In this document: positions 45,580-53,719 of the stretch, one piece after another
How positions within the stretch are numbered: position 1 is the first letter of the stretch
Layout: every line of letters begins with the position of its first letter
Assembly (NCBI GenBank): GCA_024743175.1
Contig: JANSXA010000012.1
Span: 62,001-126,000, forward strand
Direction: 5' to 3'
From: Pseudomonadaceae bacterium
GTDB lineage: Bacteria; Pseudomonadota; Gammaproteobacteria; Pseudomonadales; Azotimanducaceae
Length of the DNA stretch: 64,000 nucleotides
Notes under the pieces: model-generated
Told to the model about the DNA's origin: nothing
Database searches by the model: none
What the model saw: the letters and a program-made list of their open reading frames with translations, nothing else
Position numbers and translations under genes: made by a program

Positions 45580-46744
45580 ACTGGCGCAGCGCCTTTAAAT
45601 CGGTGCTGGATTTGAACGGCGTGCGCGTCTCCAGGTGCGCGATATCCTCGCTGACGTAACGCCGCTCGTCGTTCACAAACCGCTCAACCGCGTCGCGAAA
45701 ACCTGCATCTGCAATCCAGTGGGCACTGTAGGTGGGTTCTGGCAGGTAACCACGAGCCACCTTATGCGCGCCCTGGGCACCGGCTTCAACCTTCTTCAGG
45801 CCGCGACTGATGGCAAACTCAATGGCCTGATAGTAACAGACCTCAAAATGTAGAAAACGATGGTCTTCAATGCAGCCCCAGTTGCGGCCAAACAGGGTAT
45901 CACCGCCGATAAAATTGATGGCGCCGGCAATATATCGACCGTCGCGCTTGGCCATGATCAGCAGAATGTCCTGTGCCATGACGTCGTTGATCTCACTGAA
46001 AAATTTGCGATTCAGATAAGCGCTGCCCCATTTGCGATTACTGGTATCCATGTAGAAGTGATAAAACGCATCCCAATGTGCCTCTGTCAGCTGCTCACCT
46101 GTCGCCCATTCAATTTCGATGCCGTTTGCCAGCGCATCGCGTCTTTCGCGCCTGATGTTCTTTCTTTTTTTCGATGCCAGGTCATGCAAAAAACCTTCGA
46201 AGTTCGCGTAACCTCCGTTATGCCAGTGGAACTGCTGGTCCATGCGCTGCAGAAAACCCGCATCCGCAGCGTTTTGCCACTGCTGCTCCTGCATGAACGT
46301 AATGTGGATTGAGGACACCTTGATCTGTTGCGCAATCTGCATGCAGGCGCCGAGCAACATCTGTTCATGTTCAGAGTTATCTGTGCGGGTCAGCAGGCGC
46401 GGGCCGGTGGCGGGTGTGAACGGGATACTGATCTGCATCTTCGGGTAGTAGTCACCGCCGGCACGATGCCAGGCATCTGCCCAGCCGTAGTCAAAAACGT
46501 ACTCGCCCTGGGAATGATTTTTCAGGTAGGCGGGTACCACGCCGATCAGCTCATCCTTGTCTTCAACCGCAATGTGAAAGGGTTGCCAGCCGGTTTCTGT
46601 GCTGACGGAGCCACTGCTTTCAAGCGCATGCAGGAATTTGTGTGTGACAAACGGATTGTAAACCTGGCGGGCGTGGCAGCTGTCCCATTGATCTGCGGGC
46701 ATCTCATTGATGTTGTGAAGAATGCGGGCGGTTATGTCTGACAA
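45548..46744 (-). CDS. GNAT family N-acetyltransferase (DUF482/FemAB-like)
   Basis: 398 residues from a TTG at 46744. It matches the DUF482 (PF04339) family: an N-terminal NPFVTHKFLHALESSGSV, KKRKNIRRERRDAL in the middle, and the acyltransferase core with KWGSAYLNRKFF, FIGGDTLFGRNWGC and GAQGAHKVARGYLP. The family is FemAB-related, probably transferring an acyl or aminoacyl group; acceptor and donor are unknown. Conserved in many proteobacteria. It converges with DUF3014 with a 32-bp overlap and has 64 bp between it and the flavodoxin gene upstream. Confidence 0.85.
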   Translation of the reverse strand: MSDITARILHNINEMPADQWDSCHARQVYNPFVTHKFLHALESSGSVSTETGWQPFHIAVEDKDELIGVVPAYLKNHSQGEYVFDYGWADAWHRAGGDYYPKMQISIPFTPATGPRLLTRTDNSEHEQMLLGACMQIAQQIKVSSIHITFMQEQQWQNAADAGFLQRMDQQFHWHNGGYANFEGFLHDLASKKRKNIRRERRDALANGIEIEWATGEQLTEAHWDAFYHFYMDTSNRKWGSAYLNRKFFSEINDVMAQDILLIMAKRDGRYIAGAINFIGGDTLFGRNWGCIEDHRFLHFEVCYYQAIEFAISRGLKKVEAGAQGAHKVARGYLPEPTYSAHWIADAGFRDAVERFVNDERRYVSEDIAHLETRTPFKSSTDLKALRQFNVSEQKNSP

Positions 46745-46808
46745 AGTGTGTACTGCTGTGACTGTCGTTGGTTTTCAGGTCTGGCTGCTGCTCGGTGTTG
46801 TCGTCCTG

Positions 46809-47270
46809 TCAATACAGGCCCACCTCAAGGCCTGCCGCCAGGGTTAAACCTAACTCCCGGCAGGCATCCAGATCTTCCTGGGTGATCTCACCGCGGCTGA
46901 TCAAGGGATCCTGCACCTTAACAAATGGATAGCCGTTTGCGATACGTTCCAATGCCCGGATCGCACCGGTGCCATCGTTGCCAGCTGAGATGAAGGCTGC
47001 ATAAGGCAGCGGCGACAATTTGCCTTCTACTTCGTAAAACGTGCGATCGAGAAAGTCTTTGACCATGCCTGAGAGATAGCCGAAGTTTTCCGGTGACCCG
47101 ATCAGCAGAGCGTCAGCCCACAGCAGATCATCAGGTCCGGCGTCGCCTGCATGCAAAAATCGCAGTTCAACGCCCGCAACGTCTTCGTCCCGGGCACCTT
47201 GCGCGATTGCCTCTGCCATTGCCTGGGTATTGCCGGTTTTACTGTGGTAGACGAGTAGAAGGTGTTTCAA
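46809..47270 (-). CDS. Flavodoxin family protein
   Basis: 153 residues beginning with TTG at 47270. The FMN phosphate-binding loop is YHSKTGNTQAMAEA, followed by ADALLIGSPENFGYLSGMVKDFLDRTFYE and AAFISAGNDGTGAIRAL, where FMN isoalloxazine contacts occur in WrbA- and flavodoxin-like proteins. It transfers electrons or reduces quinones using FMN. Divergent from the threonine dehydratase gene with 68 bp between start codons. Its cellular partner is unknown. Confidence 0.82.
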   Translation of the reverse strand: MKHLLLVYHSKTGNTQAMAEAIAQGARDEDVAGVELRFLHAGDAGPDDLLWADALLIGSPENFGYLSGMVKDFLDRTFYEVEGKLSPLPYAAFISAGNDGTGAIRALERIANGYPFVKVQDPLISRGEITQEDLDACRELGLTLAAGLEVGLY

Positions 47271-47338
47271 GTTCTAACGCTGTATAGAAATCAAAGCCGC
47301 AGTATACTCGCGCGCCTGTTGATTGCATGAATCTGATT

Positions 47339-48547
47339 ATGGCCATTACCCTTACTGATGTGGAAGCTGCGGCGGAACGTCTGGCCGGGCACCTGATAAA
47401 AACGCCGTTCACACAGTCGCAGACCCTTTCGGCGCAGTTAGGCTGTGAGTTGTTTGTGAAGTTTGAAAACCAGCAGTTCACAGCGTCGTTTAAAGAGCGT
47501 GGGGCGCTGAACAGTTTGCTGAAAAATCCGCAGGCTGTAGCGGGCGGTGTAACCGCGATGTCCGCGGGTAATCATGCTCAGGCGCTGGCGTATCACGGTA
47601 CACGTTTAGGCATACCCACAACTATTGTCATGCCGCGCACAACACCTAATGCAAAAGTGGAGGCCACCCGGCTGTTGGGCGCAGAAGTGATTCTGCAGGG
47701 CAGCACCTTTGATGAAACTCTGCAATTCACCAAAGATCTGGCCGAACAGCGAAGTATCACGCTGATTCATCCCTTTGATGAGCCGGATGTTATTGCCGGT
47801 CAGGGTACAGTAGCGCTGGAAATGCTGTCTCAGGTTAAGGATCTGGATGTGATTGTGGTACCCATTGGCGGCGGTGGCCTGATCAGCGGTATCGCAACGG
47901 TGGTGAAAGTTCTGAATCCGCAGATACAAATTGTTGGAGTCCAGATGGAACGCTTCAACAATGCCTATGCTGCGTTTCATAAACGGCCGCAGACTGCTGT
48001 CAATCATGGCTTTACAGTGGCTGAAGGTATTGCAGTGAAAGCGCCAGGTGTCCTGACCAGTGCAATCATCGCCGAAAAGGTGGATGACATACAGCTTGTC
48101 AGTGAGCAGATGGTTGAGCAGGCCATATTTGATCTGTTGGAGATTGAAAAAACGGTTGCTGAAGGTGCTGGTGCCGCTGGCCTGGCGCTGGTTAGAAGTC
48201 AGCCTGCTTTATTTCGTGGCAAACGTGTGGGTATGCTTGTTTGTGGCGGCAATATAGACATGATGATTCTGTCTTCCGTTTTGCAGCGCGGATTAGTGCG
48301 TTCACACAGGCTGGTGCGCCTGGAAATCGAAATTCCAGACACCCCGGGCGCGTTAGCGAACCTGACAGCTCTGCTCGGCGATCTGGACTCCAACATTGTG
48401 GATATCAGTCACCAGCGTGCCTTTGGCGGCTCGTCTGTTCGCGCAACAGTAGTTGAGCTGGTGCTGCAGATGCGTGGAGAAGAGCAAAAAGATAACGTTA
48501 CTCAGGTGCTGGAGGCCAAAGGTTATGATGTACGGCCGGTTGCCTGA
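47339..48547 (+). CDS. Threonine ammonia-lyase (biosynthetic/catabolic type with ACT domain)
   Basis: 402 residues from ATG 47339; ATG 47327 is an alternative. The PLP lysine is in TASFKERGALN, the PLP phosphate loop is PIGGGGLISGIA, and CGGNIDMMI completes the fold-type II pattern. A single C-terminal ACT domain (LEIEIPDTPGALANLTALL) distinguishes it from E. coli IlvA, which has two ACT-like repeats. It converts threonine to 2-oxobutanoate, feeding isoleucine synthesis or catabolism. The gene is monocistronic and converges with a crotonase gene across 30 bp. Confidence 0.92.
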   Translation: MAITLTDVEAAAERLAGHLIKTPFTQSQTLSAQLGCELFVKFENQQFTASFKERGALNSLLKNPQAVAGGVTAMSAGNHAQALAYHGTRLGIPTTIVMPRTTPNAKVEATRLLGAEVILQGSTFDETLQFTKDLAEQRSITLIHPFDEPDVIAGQGTVALEMLSQVKDLDVIVVPIGGGGLISGIATVVKVLNPQIQIVGVQMERFNNAYAAFHKRPQTAVNHGFTVAEGIAVKAPGVLTSAIIAEKVDDIQLVSEQMVEQAIFDLLEIEKTVAEGAGAAGLALVRSQPALFRGKRVGMLVCGGNIDMMILSSVLQRGLVRSHRLVRLEIEIPDTPGALANLTALLGDLDSNIVDISHQRAFGGSSVRATVVELVLQMRGEEQKDNVTQVLEAKGYDVRPVA

Positions 48548-48577
48548 GTAAAACCGGCCTGACAGAAAAAGCCAGCG

Positions 48578-49348
48578 CTAGATCTCGTCAAAATCACCAT
48601 GCCGCCCTTTACCCGAGGCAAATCGTGCCGCTCCTGCAGCAGTTTCGCCACTCTTTATCACCGCCAGACCCAGTTCTGTCTCCTGTGTAAGTGCACTTTC
48701 CAGCGGCTGGTCCCACTGTGCATAGGCGCTCAATCGATCGCTGCGCATGCATTTCTGTGGAAACTGACAGAGCTGCTCGGCAAGGACCAATGCATCATCA
48801 AGCGCCTGTCCGGGTTTGCTCAAGCGATTAGCCAGCCCCATTTGCAGGGCTTCTTCGCCGCTGACGCTGCGCCCGGTGAGAATAAGATCCATTGCCCTGC
48901 CTGTTCCTAACATTCTCGTTAAGCGAACAGTTCCGCCGTCAACCAGCGGCACACCCCAGCGGCGGCAGTACACGCCAAACACAGCATTTTCCGCTGCAAC
49001 GCGAAGATCACACCAGGTGGCGAGTTCCAGGCCGCCTGCCACCGCGTGTCCTTCCACGGCGGCGAGCACGGGTTTGGATAACAGCATACGTGTAGGACCC
49101 ATGGGGCCATCACCTGTTGTTGAAACACGATTACCGTCACCTGTTGCTACAGCTTTCAGATCAGCGCCTGCACAGAACGTCTGATCTGCACCGGTAAGAA
49201 TGGCGACATCCGCTTCAGGGTCTGCATCGAAGGCTCGGAAAGCAGCAGCCAGTTCTACCGCAGTGGGTCCGTCGACTGCATTGCGGGCAGCGGGACGGTT
49301 GATAGTGATGACCGTTACCCGATTGTGCTTGTCGATATCAATATTCAT
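48578..49348 (-). CDS. Enoyl-CoA hydratase/isomerase family protein (crotonase fold)
   Basis: 256 residues. Crotonase motifs: VITINRPAARNAVDG, TFCAGADLKAVA and EGHAVAGGLELATWCDLR, where the first catalytic-position Glu (GLELA) is present. The second, normally a Glu near GLxPxxG, reads GVYCRRWGVPLVDGG and is not evident. The enzyme could be a hydratase with altered mechanism, an isomerase or a thioester hydrolase. It stands apart between the threonine dehydratase and CMD genes, starting 70 bp from the divergent CMD gene. Substrate is unknown. Confidence 0.87.
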   Translation of the reverse strand: MNIDIDKHNRVTVITINRPAARNAVDGPTAVELAAAFRAFDADPEADVAILTGADQTFCAGADLKAVATGDGNRVSTTGDGPMGPTRMLLSKPVLAAVEGHAVAGGLELATWCDLRVAAENAVFGVYCRRWGVPLVDGGTVRLTRMLGTGRAMDLILTGRSVSGEEALQMGLANRLSKPGQALDDALVLAEQLCQFPQKCMRSDRLSAYAQWDQPLESALTQETELGLAVIKSGETAAGAARFASGKGRHGDFDEI

Positions 49349-49418
49349 CGTGCTTGCCTGTGTACATCATTTGGGCACTAGTTTACTTTGATAACAAGAC
49401 AATCGTCAGGGGAGAAAC

Positions 49419-49973
49419 ATGCGATTAAAACAATCACGGGTGAAAGCGCTCGGTGAACAGGAGTGGGACCAGGATGCTCAGGAGCTGCTGCAACCTTTTG
49501 TGAAACAGGGGCGCGTTTTCAACATATTTCGCACCCTGGCCAATCATCCTGCTCTGGCCAAACGATGGATGGTATTTGCCAATCATATTCTGGGTAAATC
49601 AACCCTCGGCGTACGCGATCGCGAACTGTTGATTCTGCGCATCGGCTGGCTCTGCCAGGCAGGTTACGAGTGGGGGCAGCACGTTCAGATTGCGCGGCAG
49701 GCGGGTATGTCTGACGAGGAAATCCGCAGCGCCAAAACCGGCCCCGACACAGCGGGTTTGTCGGAGCTGGATAAGCTGTTACTGCAGGCCACAGATGAAC
49801 TGCACGCGGATGCGTTTGTCAGCGATTCAACCTGGCAGAGCCTGCAGCAGCATTACAATACCCAACAGCTGATGGACCTGGTGTTTACCGTCGGCCAGTA
49901 CAACCTTGTCTGTATGGCGTTGAACAGCTTTGGAGTGCAACCTGATGAAGGATTACCCGGGTGGGACGTCTAG
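49419..49973 (+). CDS. Carboxymuconolactone decarboxylase family protein
   Basis: 184 residues, with AGGGGAG four bases before the ATG. The AhpD-like core is recognisable from ELLILRIGWLCQAGYEWGQH, with a conserved Cys and His, then QAGMSDEEI. In AhpD a CxxC pair makes it a peroxidase partner; only one Cys is in this segment, so a peroxidase activity is doubtful and an isomerase or decarboxylase role is equally possible. It overlaps the SDR gene downstream by 13 bp, so they are probably made together. Confidence 0.85.
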   Translation: MRLKQSRVKALGEQEWDQDAQELLQPFVKQGRVFNIFRTLANHPALAKRWMVFANHILGKSTLGVRDRELLILRIGWLCQAGYEWGQHVQIARQAGMSDEEIRSAKTGPDTAGLSELDKLLLQATDELHADAFVSDSTWQSLQQHYNTQQLMDLVFTVGQYNLVCMALNSFGVQPDEGLPGWDV

Positions 49974-50758
49974 ATAACAAAATCGCCGTTGTCAGCGGCG
50001 GTGGGCAGACCCCGGGAGCTACCCTGGGTAATGGTCGTGCCACCGCGTTACGCTTTGCGCAGGAAGGTGCTCGGGTCCTTGTGCTGGATAAACGGCTCTC
50101 ATCTGCCCAGGAAACGGTAGCGTTGATACAGGAAGAGGGCGGCCAGGCCAAAGCCTATGCTCTCGATGTGACTGAGGCGGATGCGATAGATCAATGTATC
50201 GCTCAGATCGTCGCTGAATTTGGTGTCATTGATGTACTGCAGAATAATGTTGGTATTGGCACGGGTGATACAAGCCCGACGCGATTGACCGAAGCCGTAT
50301 GGGAGCGGATATTTTCCACCAACACAACTTCAGTGATGTTGATGTGTAAAGCCGTTTTACCGCATATGCGAGCCAGGAATTCTGGCGTCATCACCAATAT
50401 CTCTTCGGTGGCAGCGATAGCCGCAGCCACTAACATAACGGCCTATAAAGTTTCTAAAGCGGCGCTGAATGCCTATACCCATTCGCTGGCAATGAGCAAT
50501 GCTCGATTTGGGATTCGCGCGAATGTGATCATGCCTGGACTGATCGAAACCCCCATGGCTATTGAAGGTTATGTGGCCAGTGGCCAGGATCGCGACACAG
50601 TTATCGAGCGACGCAATGCAGCAGTACCCCTGCTGGGGCAGATGGGCAGTGCCTGGGATATTGCGAATGCGTCACTTTTTCTGGCGTCCGATGAAGCTAA
50701 GTTCATCACCGGTGTGGCTTTGCCTGTGGATGGTGGTCAATCGGCTAAAATAGGGTAG
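49961..50758 (+). CDS. Short-chain dehydrogenase/reductase with an extended glycine-rich loop
   Basis: 265 residues from a GTG with AAGGA eight bases upstream, inside the CMD gene. SDR features: NNVGIG, catalytic ISSVAA with Ser and YKVSK. The nucleotide loop is longer than usual, SGGGQTPGATLGNGRATA instead of TGxxxGIG, a variant found in a subgroup of SDRs. Coupled with the CMD-family gene in one transcript, it may act on the same substrate. The substrate is unknown. It is followed by a 314-bp AT-rich gap. Confidence 0.85.
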   Translation: MGRLDNKIAVVSGGGQTPGATLGNGRATALRFAQEGARVLVLDKRLSSAQETVALIQEEGGQAKAYALDVTEADAIDQCIAQIVAEFGVIDVLQNNVGIGTGDTSPTRLTEAVWERIFSTNTTSVMLMCKAVLPHMRARNSGVITNISSVAAIAAATNITAYKVSKAALNAYTHSLAMSNARFGIRANVIMPGLIETPMAIEGYVASGQDRDTVIERRNAAVPLLGQMGSAWDIANASLFLASDEAKFITGVALPVDGGQSAKIG

Positions 50759-50905
50759 GTGGCTGCTGGGTTTGTGTAGCTTCGGGCGGTTGGAATATCC
50801 GATCGTTTATATGCCTTTTTGGAATATAGGAACATAAATTTATACCAAAAAAGCTCGAAACACCGCATTTTTACAATGATTTTGTCACTTTGAGTAACAT
50901 AGCGG

Positions 50906-50934
50906 TTGACTCTATTTACCTCATCCAAAACAAT
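50906..50934 (+). promoter_or_regulatory. Candidate sigma70 promoter for the membrane protein at 51073
   Basis: TTGACT (50906-50911) and AACAAT (50929-50934) with a 17-bp spacer, matching 5 of 6 and 4 of 6 consensus bases. A transcript would begin near 50941, leaving an untranslated leader of about 130 bases. Confidence 0.35.
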
Positions 50935-50940
50935 GAATCG

Positions 50941-50954
50941 GCATATGGATATGC
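50941..50954. promoter_or_regulatory. Palindrome at the predicted transcription start
   Basis: GCATAT and ATATGC arms (6 bp, perfect) separated by GG. It lies where transcription from the candidate promoter would start, a common operator position. No regulator is recognised. Confidence 0.3.
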
Positions 50955-51072
50955 TGATAGTAAAACAAAGTGCGGATTTTTGAGGTAACACACCTGTAGG
51001 TAGCATGATGCAAAGCGGGTGTCGCTGGTAGCTGAGATTTAGGCCCGAATAATGTTGTGGAGTGAGATCTGA

Positions 51073-51501
51073 ATGCGAACTGTGAACGCGATAATTGGAT
51101 GTGTACTGCTGGTATTTGCGGTGCTGCACGCGTTTATACCTAACCATTTACACTTAACTATTGTCTACGGACTGGGCGCCTTTTTTGCGTTTGCCACAGT
51201 CAAACCAGGCGGCATGGGCATCAACACGGCACGAGTGCTGGCCGTAGGTACTACCGCAGTCATGTTTTTCTACTTCGCCGGCTTTTTCACCATGGCGCCT
51301 GACTTTGAGGCGCAATGGGTCAAAACAGGTGCTGCGCTTGAAGGCGTAGGCATGTTGTTGTCGGCATTTCTGATGATCCCGATTCTGTCCTGTTACAGCT
51401 GTCTGCTTAAAGCGGAAGGGTGTGAGCAGTTCAAAGAAAAAGTAGAGCCCAAACGGGGCTCCTTTTTCAGCGTGCCTGAAGACGTCCAACAAAATTCCTG
51501 A
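51073..51501 (+). CDS. Small integral membrane protein of unknown function
   Basis: 142 residues with about four hydrophobic helices (NAIIGCVLLVFAVLHAF, LTIVYGLGAFFAFATV, VLAVGTTAVMFFYFAGFF, GVGMLLSAFLMIPILSC) and a Cys-rich start to the C-terminal tail (SCYSCLLKAEGC). No family is recognised. It is separated from the SDR upstream by 314 bp and probably has its own promoter. An intrinsic-terminator-like hairpin lies inside its 3' end (51445-51467). Confidence 0.65.
   Translation: MRTVNAIIGCVLLVFAVLHAFIPNHLHLTIVYGLGAFFAFATVKPGGMGINTARVLAVGTTAVMFFYFAGFFTMAPDFEAQWVKTGAALEGVGMLLSAFLMIPILSCYSCLLKAEGCEQFKEKVEPKRGSFFSVPEDVQQNS
51445..51467 (+). terminator. Terminator-like hairpin inside the 3' end of the membrane protein gene
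   Basis: GAGCCC (51445-51450) and GGGCTC (51456-51461) form a 6-bp stem with a 5-base loop, followed by CTTTTT. This is a rho-independent terminator by form but sits 11 codons before the stop codon, so termination here would give a non-stop message. Confidence 0.45.
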
Positions 51502-51554
51502 GCGATGCTCGCCGGGTTCAAGCTCGGCTGATCATATTACTTTCGATCTAACGA

Positions 51555-52214
51555 TCAAGCTAAGCTCGACTCAATCACTTCGATATAAGGCGCTCGTACT
51601 GCAAGCTTGTTAGCGGCATAGGCTTCAGTGGGTAGTTTGGCAAGTTCTGCTGCAATTGAGAAAGCAGTGTCGATCAGCAGTTCTGAAGCTACAACCTGAT
51701 CCAGAAACCCCGCATCCATAGCCTCTTCCGGTGTGAAAAGATGCCCCTGGATAGTTGCTTTTGTCTGCAGGCGCTTTGACAGACGCGCTGCTGCCAGCTG
51801 TAAGCCGAAAGTGGGCAGGGTCATGCCAATAGCAGTTTCATTCAAACCAATCTTGAAAGGTCCGCTTACACCAATCCGGGTGTCTGCTGCCAGTAGTGTA
51901 AACGCGCCTGCTGCCACTGCGTGACCGGCGCAGGCCACAATAACCGGTTGCGGGTGTCTGAATAAACGCAGCAGCATTGCAGCCCCTTTGTTCACCAGTT
52001 CCGTGGTTGCATCTGCCCCCTTGGCAAACTCTTTCAGATCGAAGCCGCCGGAGAATACACCCTCTCTCCCCTTGATCAGAACGGCCTTGGCTTCTTTCTC
52101 AGCCTGGTCCAGGGCCTGATTCATTTTGTCTACAAATTCATGCCCAACCGCATTAGCTTTGCCGTCATCCATAGCAACAATGGCGACACCGCTTGAGACC
52201 TGAAAATCCATCAT
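51555..52214 (-). CDS. Enoyl-CoA hydratase/isomerase family protein, short form
   Basis: 219 residues, about 40 shorter than typical crotonases; the C-terminal helical part is reduced. It has the usual EGVFSGGFDLKEF and CAGHAVAAGAFTLLAADTRIG, but the first catalytic Glu position is Phe (AGAFT). A glutamate in GLNETAIGM matches the second active-site segment, as in some isomerase-like crotonases. The gene lies 4 bp upstream of the GST-like gene end, so it follows that gene in an operon. Reaction unknown. Confidence 0.85.
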   Translation of the reverse strand: MMDFQVSSGVAIVAMDDGKANAVGHEFVDKMNQALDQAEKEAKAVLIKGREGVFSGGFDLKEFAKGADATTELVNKGAAMLLRLFRHPQPVIVACAGHAVAAGAFTLLAADTRIGVSGPFKIGLNETAIGMTLPTFGLQLAAARLSKRLQTKATIQGHLFTPEEAMDAGFLDQVVASELLIDTAFSIAAELAKLPTEAYAANKLAVRAPYIEVIESSLA

Positions 52215-52218
52215 CTGA

Positions 52219-52974
52219 CTACTTCCTTCCGTAAATGCCCGTGTGTTCCTGGACCCGCTCTGTATAGGCCTGCAACTTGCTGTAGTTCTGCGCCATTTGC
52301 GTTAGCCACGTCGGTGGTTGGTTATCATAAATGCCGGACATCACGCCGGCCACAGTGAAATCAAAAATGTTGGGTGTGTCGCCGAAGAGAAAGTCCTGTC
52401 CCTCAACGGCGTATTCCAGAGCCTGCAGGTCCCGTTCTGCAAAACCGCGTTGTTCACTGATGCTGTGACGTCCCAGACCCTGAAGCTCGTAAGTCTGGCG
52501 AACCTGCCGTCGAGCCGCGCCTGCAGCGAGAGGGCGAATGAGGGCGGGTGCAATGTGAAAAAAACCATCAACCACATTTGGCCACCAGTTGTCATCCAGC
52601 CAGCGACTGGCCACCATTATCCAATACAGGTGATCTTCTGTCAGACGCGCCAGGGCGACACCGTAAGCTTGTTGTTGGTTTGTCAGGCCGGCGTAGACGG
52701 CGCCCCCGGTAAGGTCGTTCAGATACTCCGTGATCAACTCCGAATCGGGCAACGTTTTACCATCTACTTCAAGATAAGGCAGTTTGCCCTTAGGCGCCTT
52801 GCGCGGGTCTGGTTGCTCGGCCAGGTCAAAGCTTATGTTCAGCGACTGCAGAAGCATTTCTATTTTCAGGCAGAATGGGCTCACGTTGCGCATATTGAAT
52901 GCGCCTCCCAGGGTTACCAGCGTCATCGCCGGGACGCTGATAGGGGGACTTGTCAGGCTCTGTGCATTGCTCAT
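52219..52974 (-). CDS. Glutathione S-transferase-like protein (FAXC/metaxin type)
   Basis: 251 residues from ATG 52974, which has GAGAG at a good distance; ATG 52980 is two codons earlier. The thioredoxin-like N-terminal domain reads TLVTLGGAFNMRNVSPFCLK, with an SPFC pair where redoxin-type GSTs hold the active cysteine, followed by GKLPYLEVDGKTLPDSELI. The C-terminal helical domain matches the FAXC/metaxin GST branch. Such proteins are of unclear function; some bind glutathione or act in membrane-associated processes. It starts the short operon with the crotonase downstream. Confidence 0.78.
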   Translation of the reverse strand: MSNAQSLTSPPISVPAMTLVTLGGAFNMRNVSPFCLKIEMLLQSLNISFDLAEQPDPRKAPKGKLPYLEVDGKTLPDSELITEYLNDLTGGAVYAGLTNQQQAYGVALARLTEDHLYWIMVASRWLDDNWWPNVVDGFFHIAPALIRPLAAGAARRQVRQTYELQGLGRHSISEQRGFAERDLQALEYAVEGQDFLFGDTPNIFDFTVAGVMSGIYDNQPPTWLTQMAQNYSKLQAYTERVQEHTGIYGRK

Positions 52975-53137
52975 GGTCATTCTCTCGCTGATTTGAGGAC
53001 AACTTACGGCGACAACGCCCACACAACAAGGTTTGTGTGACAACGCTCCTGACACTGCGTGTCAGGAGCGTAAAACAATGATTCACATGGTCAACTCAGG
53101 TAAAAGTAGATGACCGCAATGACAACTGAGGAATGCA

Positions 53138-53719
53138 ATGGCCATGGGCGCTGAAGAAAGCAGTTTTCACGTGCTGTTTGTGCATGGTCCCGCTGCCTCT
53201 GGCAAGTACACCATCGGCAGCCTGCTCAGTTCGATAGTGAACATGCCACTGTTCCACAATCACCTTGTCGTGGATGCAGCTCAGGCGCTGTTTGATTTTG
53301 GTACGCCAGAGTTCAGCGCTTTGCGTGGCGCATTATGGTGTGAATCTTTTGCCGCGGCAGCCGCAGCCAGGCAGTCATTTATTTTCACCTTTAATCCTGA
53401 AGCGAGCGTAACTTATGCGTTGTTGGAAGAGATGTTAGCACCTGTCCATGCGGCCGCCGGGCAGGTGCATTTTGTGGAACTGCAGTGTGATGACAAAACC
53501 GTCAGTGAGCGGTTGAGTGAGCCAGGCCGCGCAGCGTTTGGCAAACTGTCGGATAAACAGCTGTATGCACGTCTGAAAGCCGCTGGTGCTTTCGACTTTC
53601 CGCCTCTACCAACACCCCTGATCAGTATTGATACTGCCCGCCATGCGCCCATAGAATCAGCCCAGCTGATTGCCCAAGCGTTCAGAAACAGAATCACCAG
53701 CGAGAACCCTGATGCCTAA
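53138..53719 (+). CDS. P-loop kinase-like protein (shikimate-kinase-like fold)
   Basis: 193 residues with GAGGA five bases before the ATG. A Walker A motif, VHGPAASGKYTIG, starts the protein, and the rest is compatible with the shikimate/gluconate kinase fold, including LIDT-type late strand (ISIDTARHAPI). There is no recognised substrate-binding motif, so the phosphoryl acceptor is unknown. The methyltransferase gene begins inside its last codons, so the two are probably translated together. It is the first gene of this short run. Confidence 0.62.
   Translation: MAMGAEESSFHVLFVHGPAASGKYTIGSLLSSIVNMPLFHNHLVVDAAQALFDFGTPEFSALRGALWCESFAAAAAARQSFIFTFNPEASVTYALLEEMLAPVHAAAGQVHFVELQCDDKTVSERLSEPGRAAFGKLSDKQLYARLKAAGAFDFPPLPTPLISIDTARHAPIESAQLIAQAFRNRITSENPDA

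Larger units (their letters stand above)
50759..51072. other. 314-bp AT-rich gap with promoter-like elements
   Basis: This stretch is markedly AT-rich compared with its neighbours, especially 50790-50970 (runs such as CCAAAAAAGC). It holds a candidate promoter and a palindrome (separate entries). A minus-strand frame at 50737-51147 shows no family resemblance and has odd composition, so it is not annotated. Confidence 0.5.

Noticed and set aside
50737-51147. Minus-strand frame of 136 codons over the AT-rich gap
   Set aside because: No family features; overlaps both the SDR end and the membrane protein start; high content of rare-looking residues.
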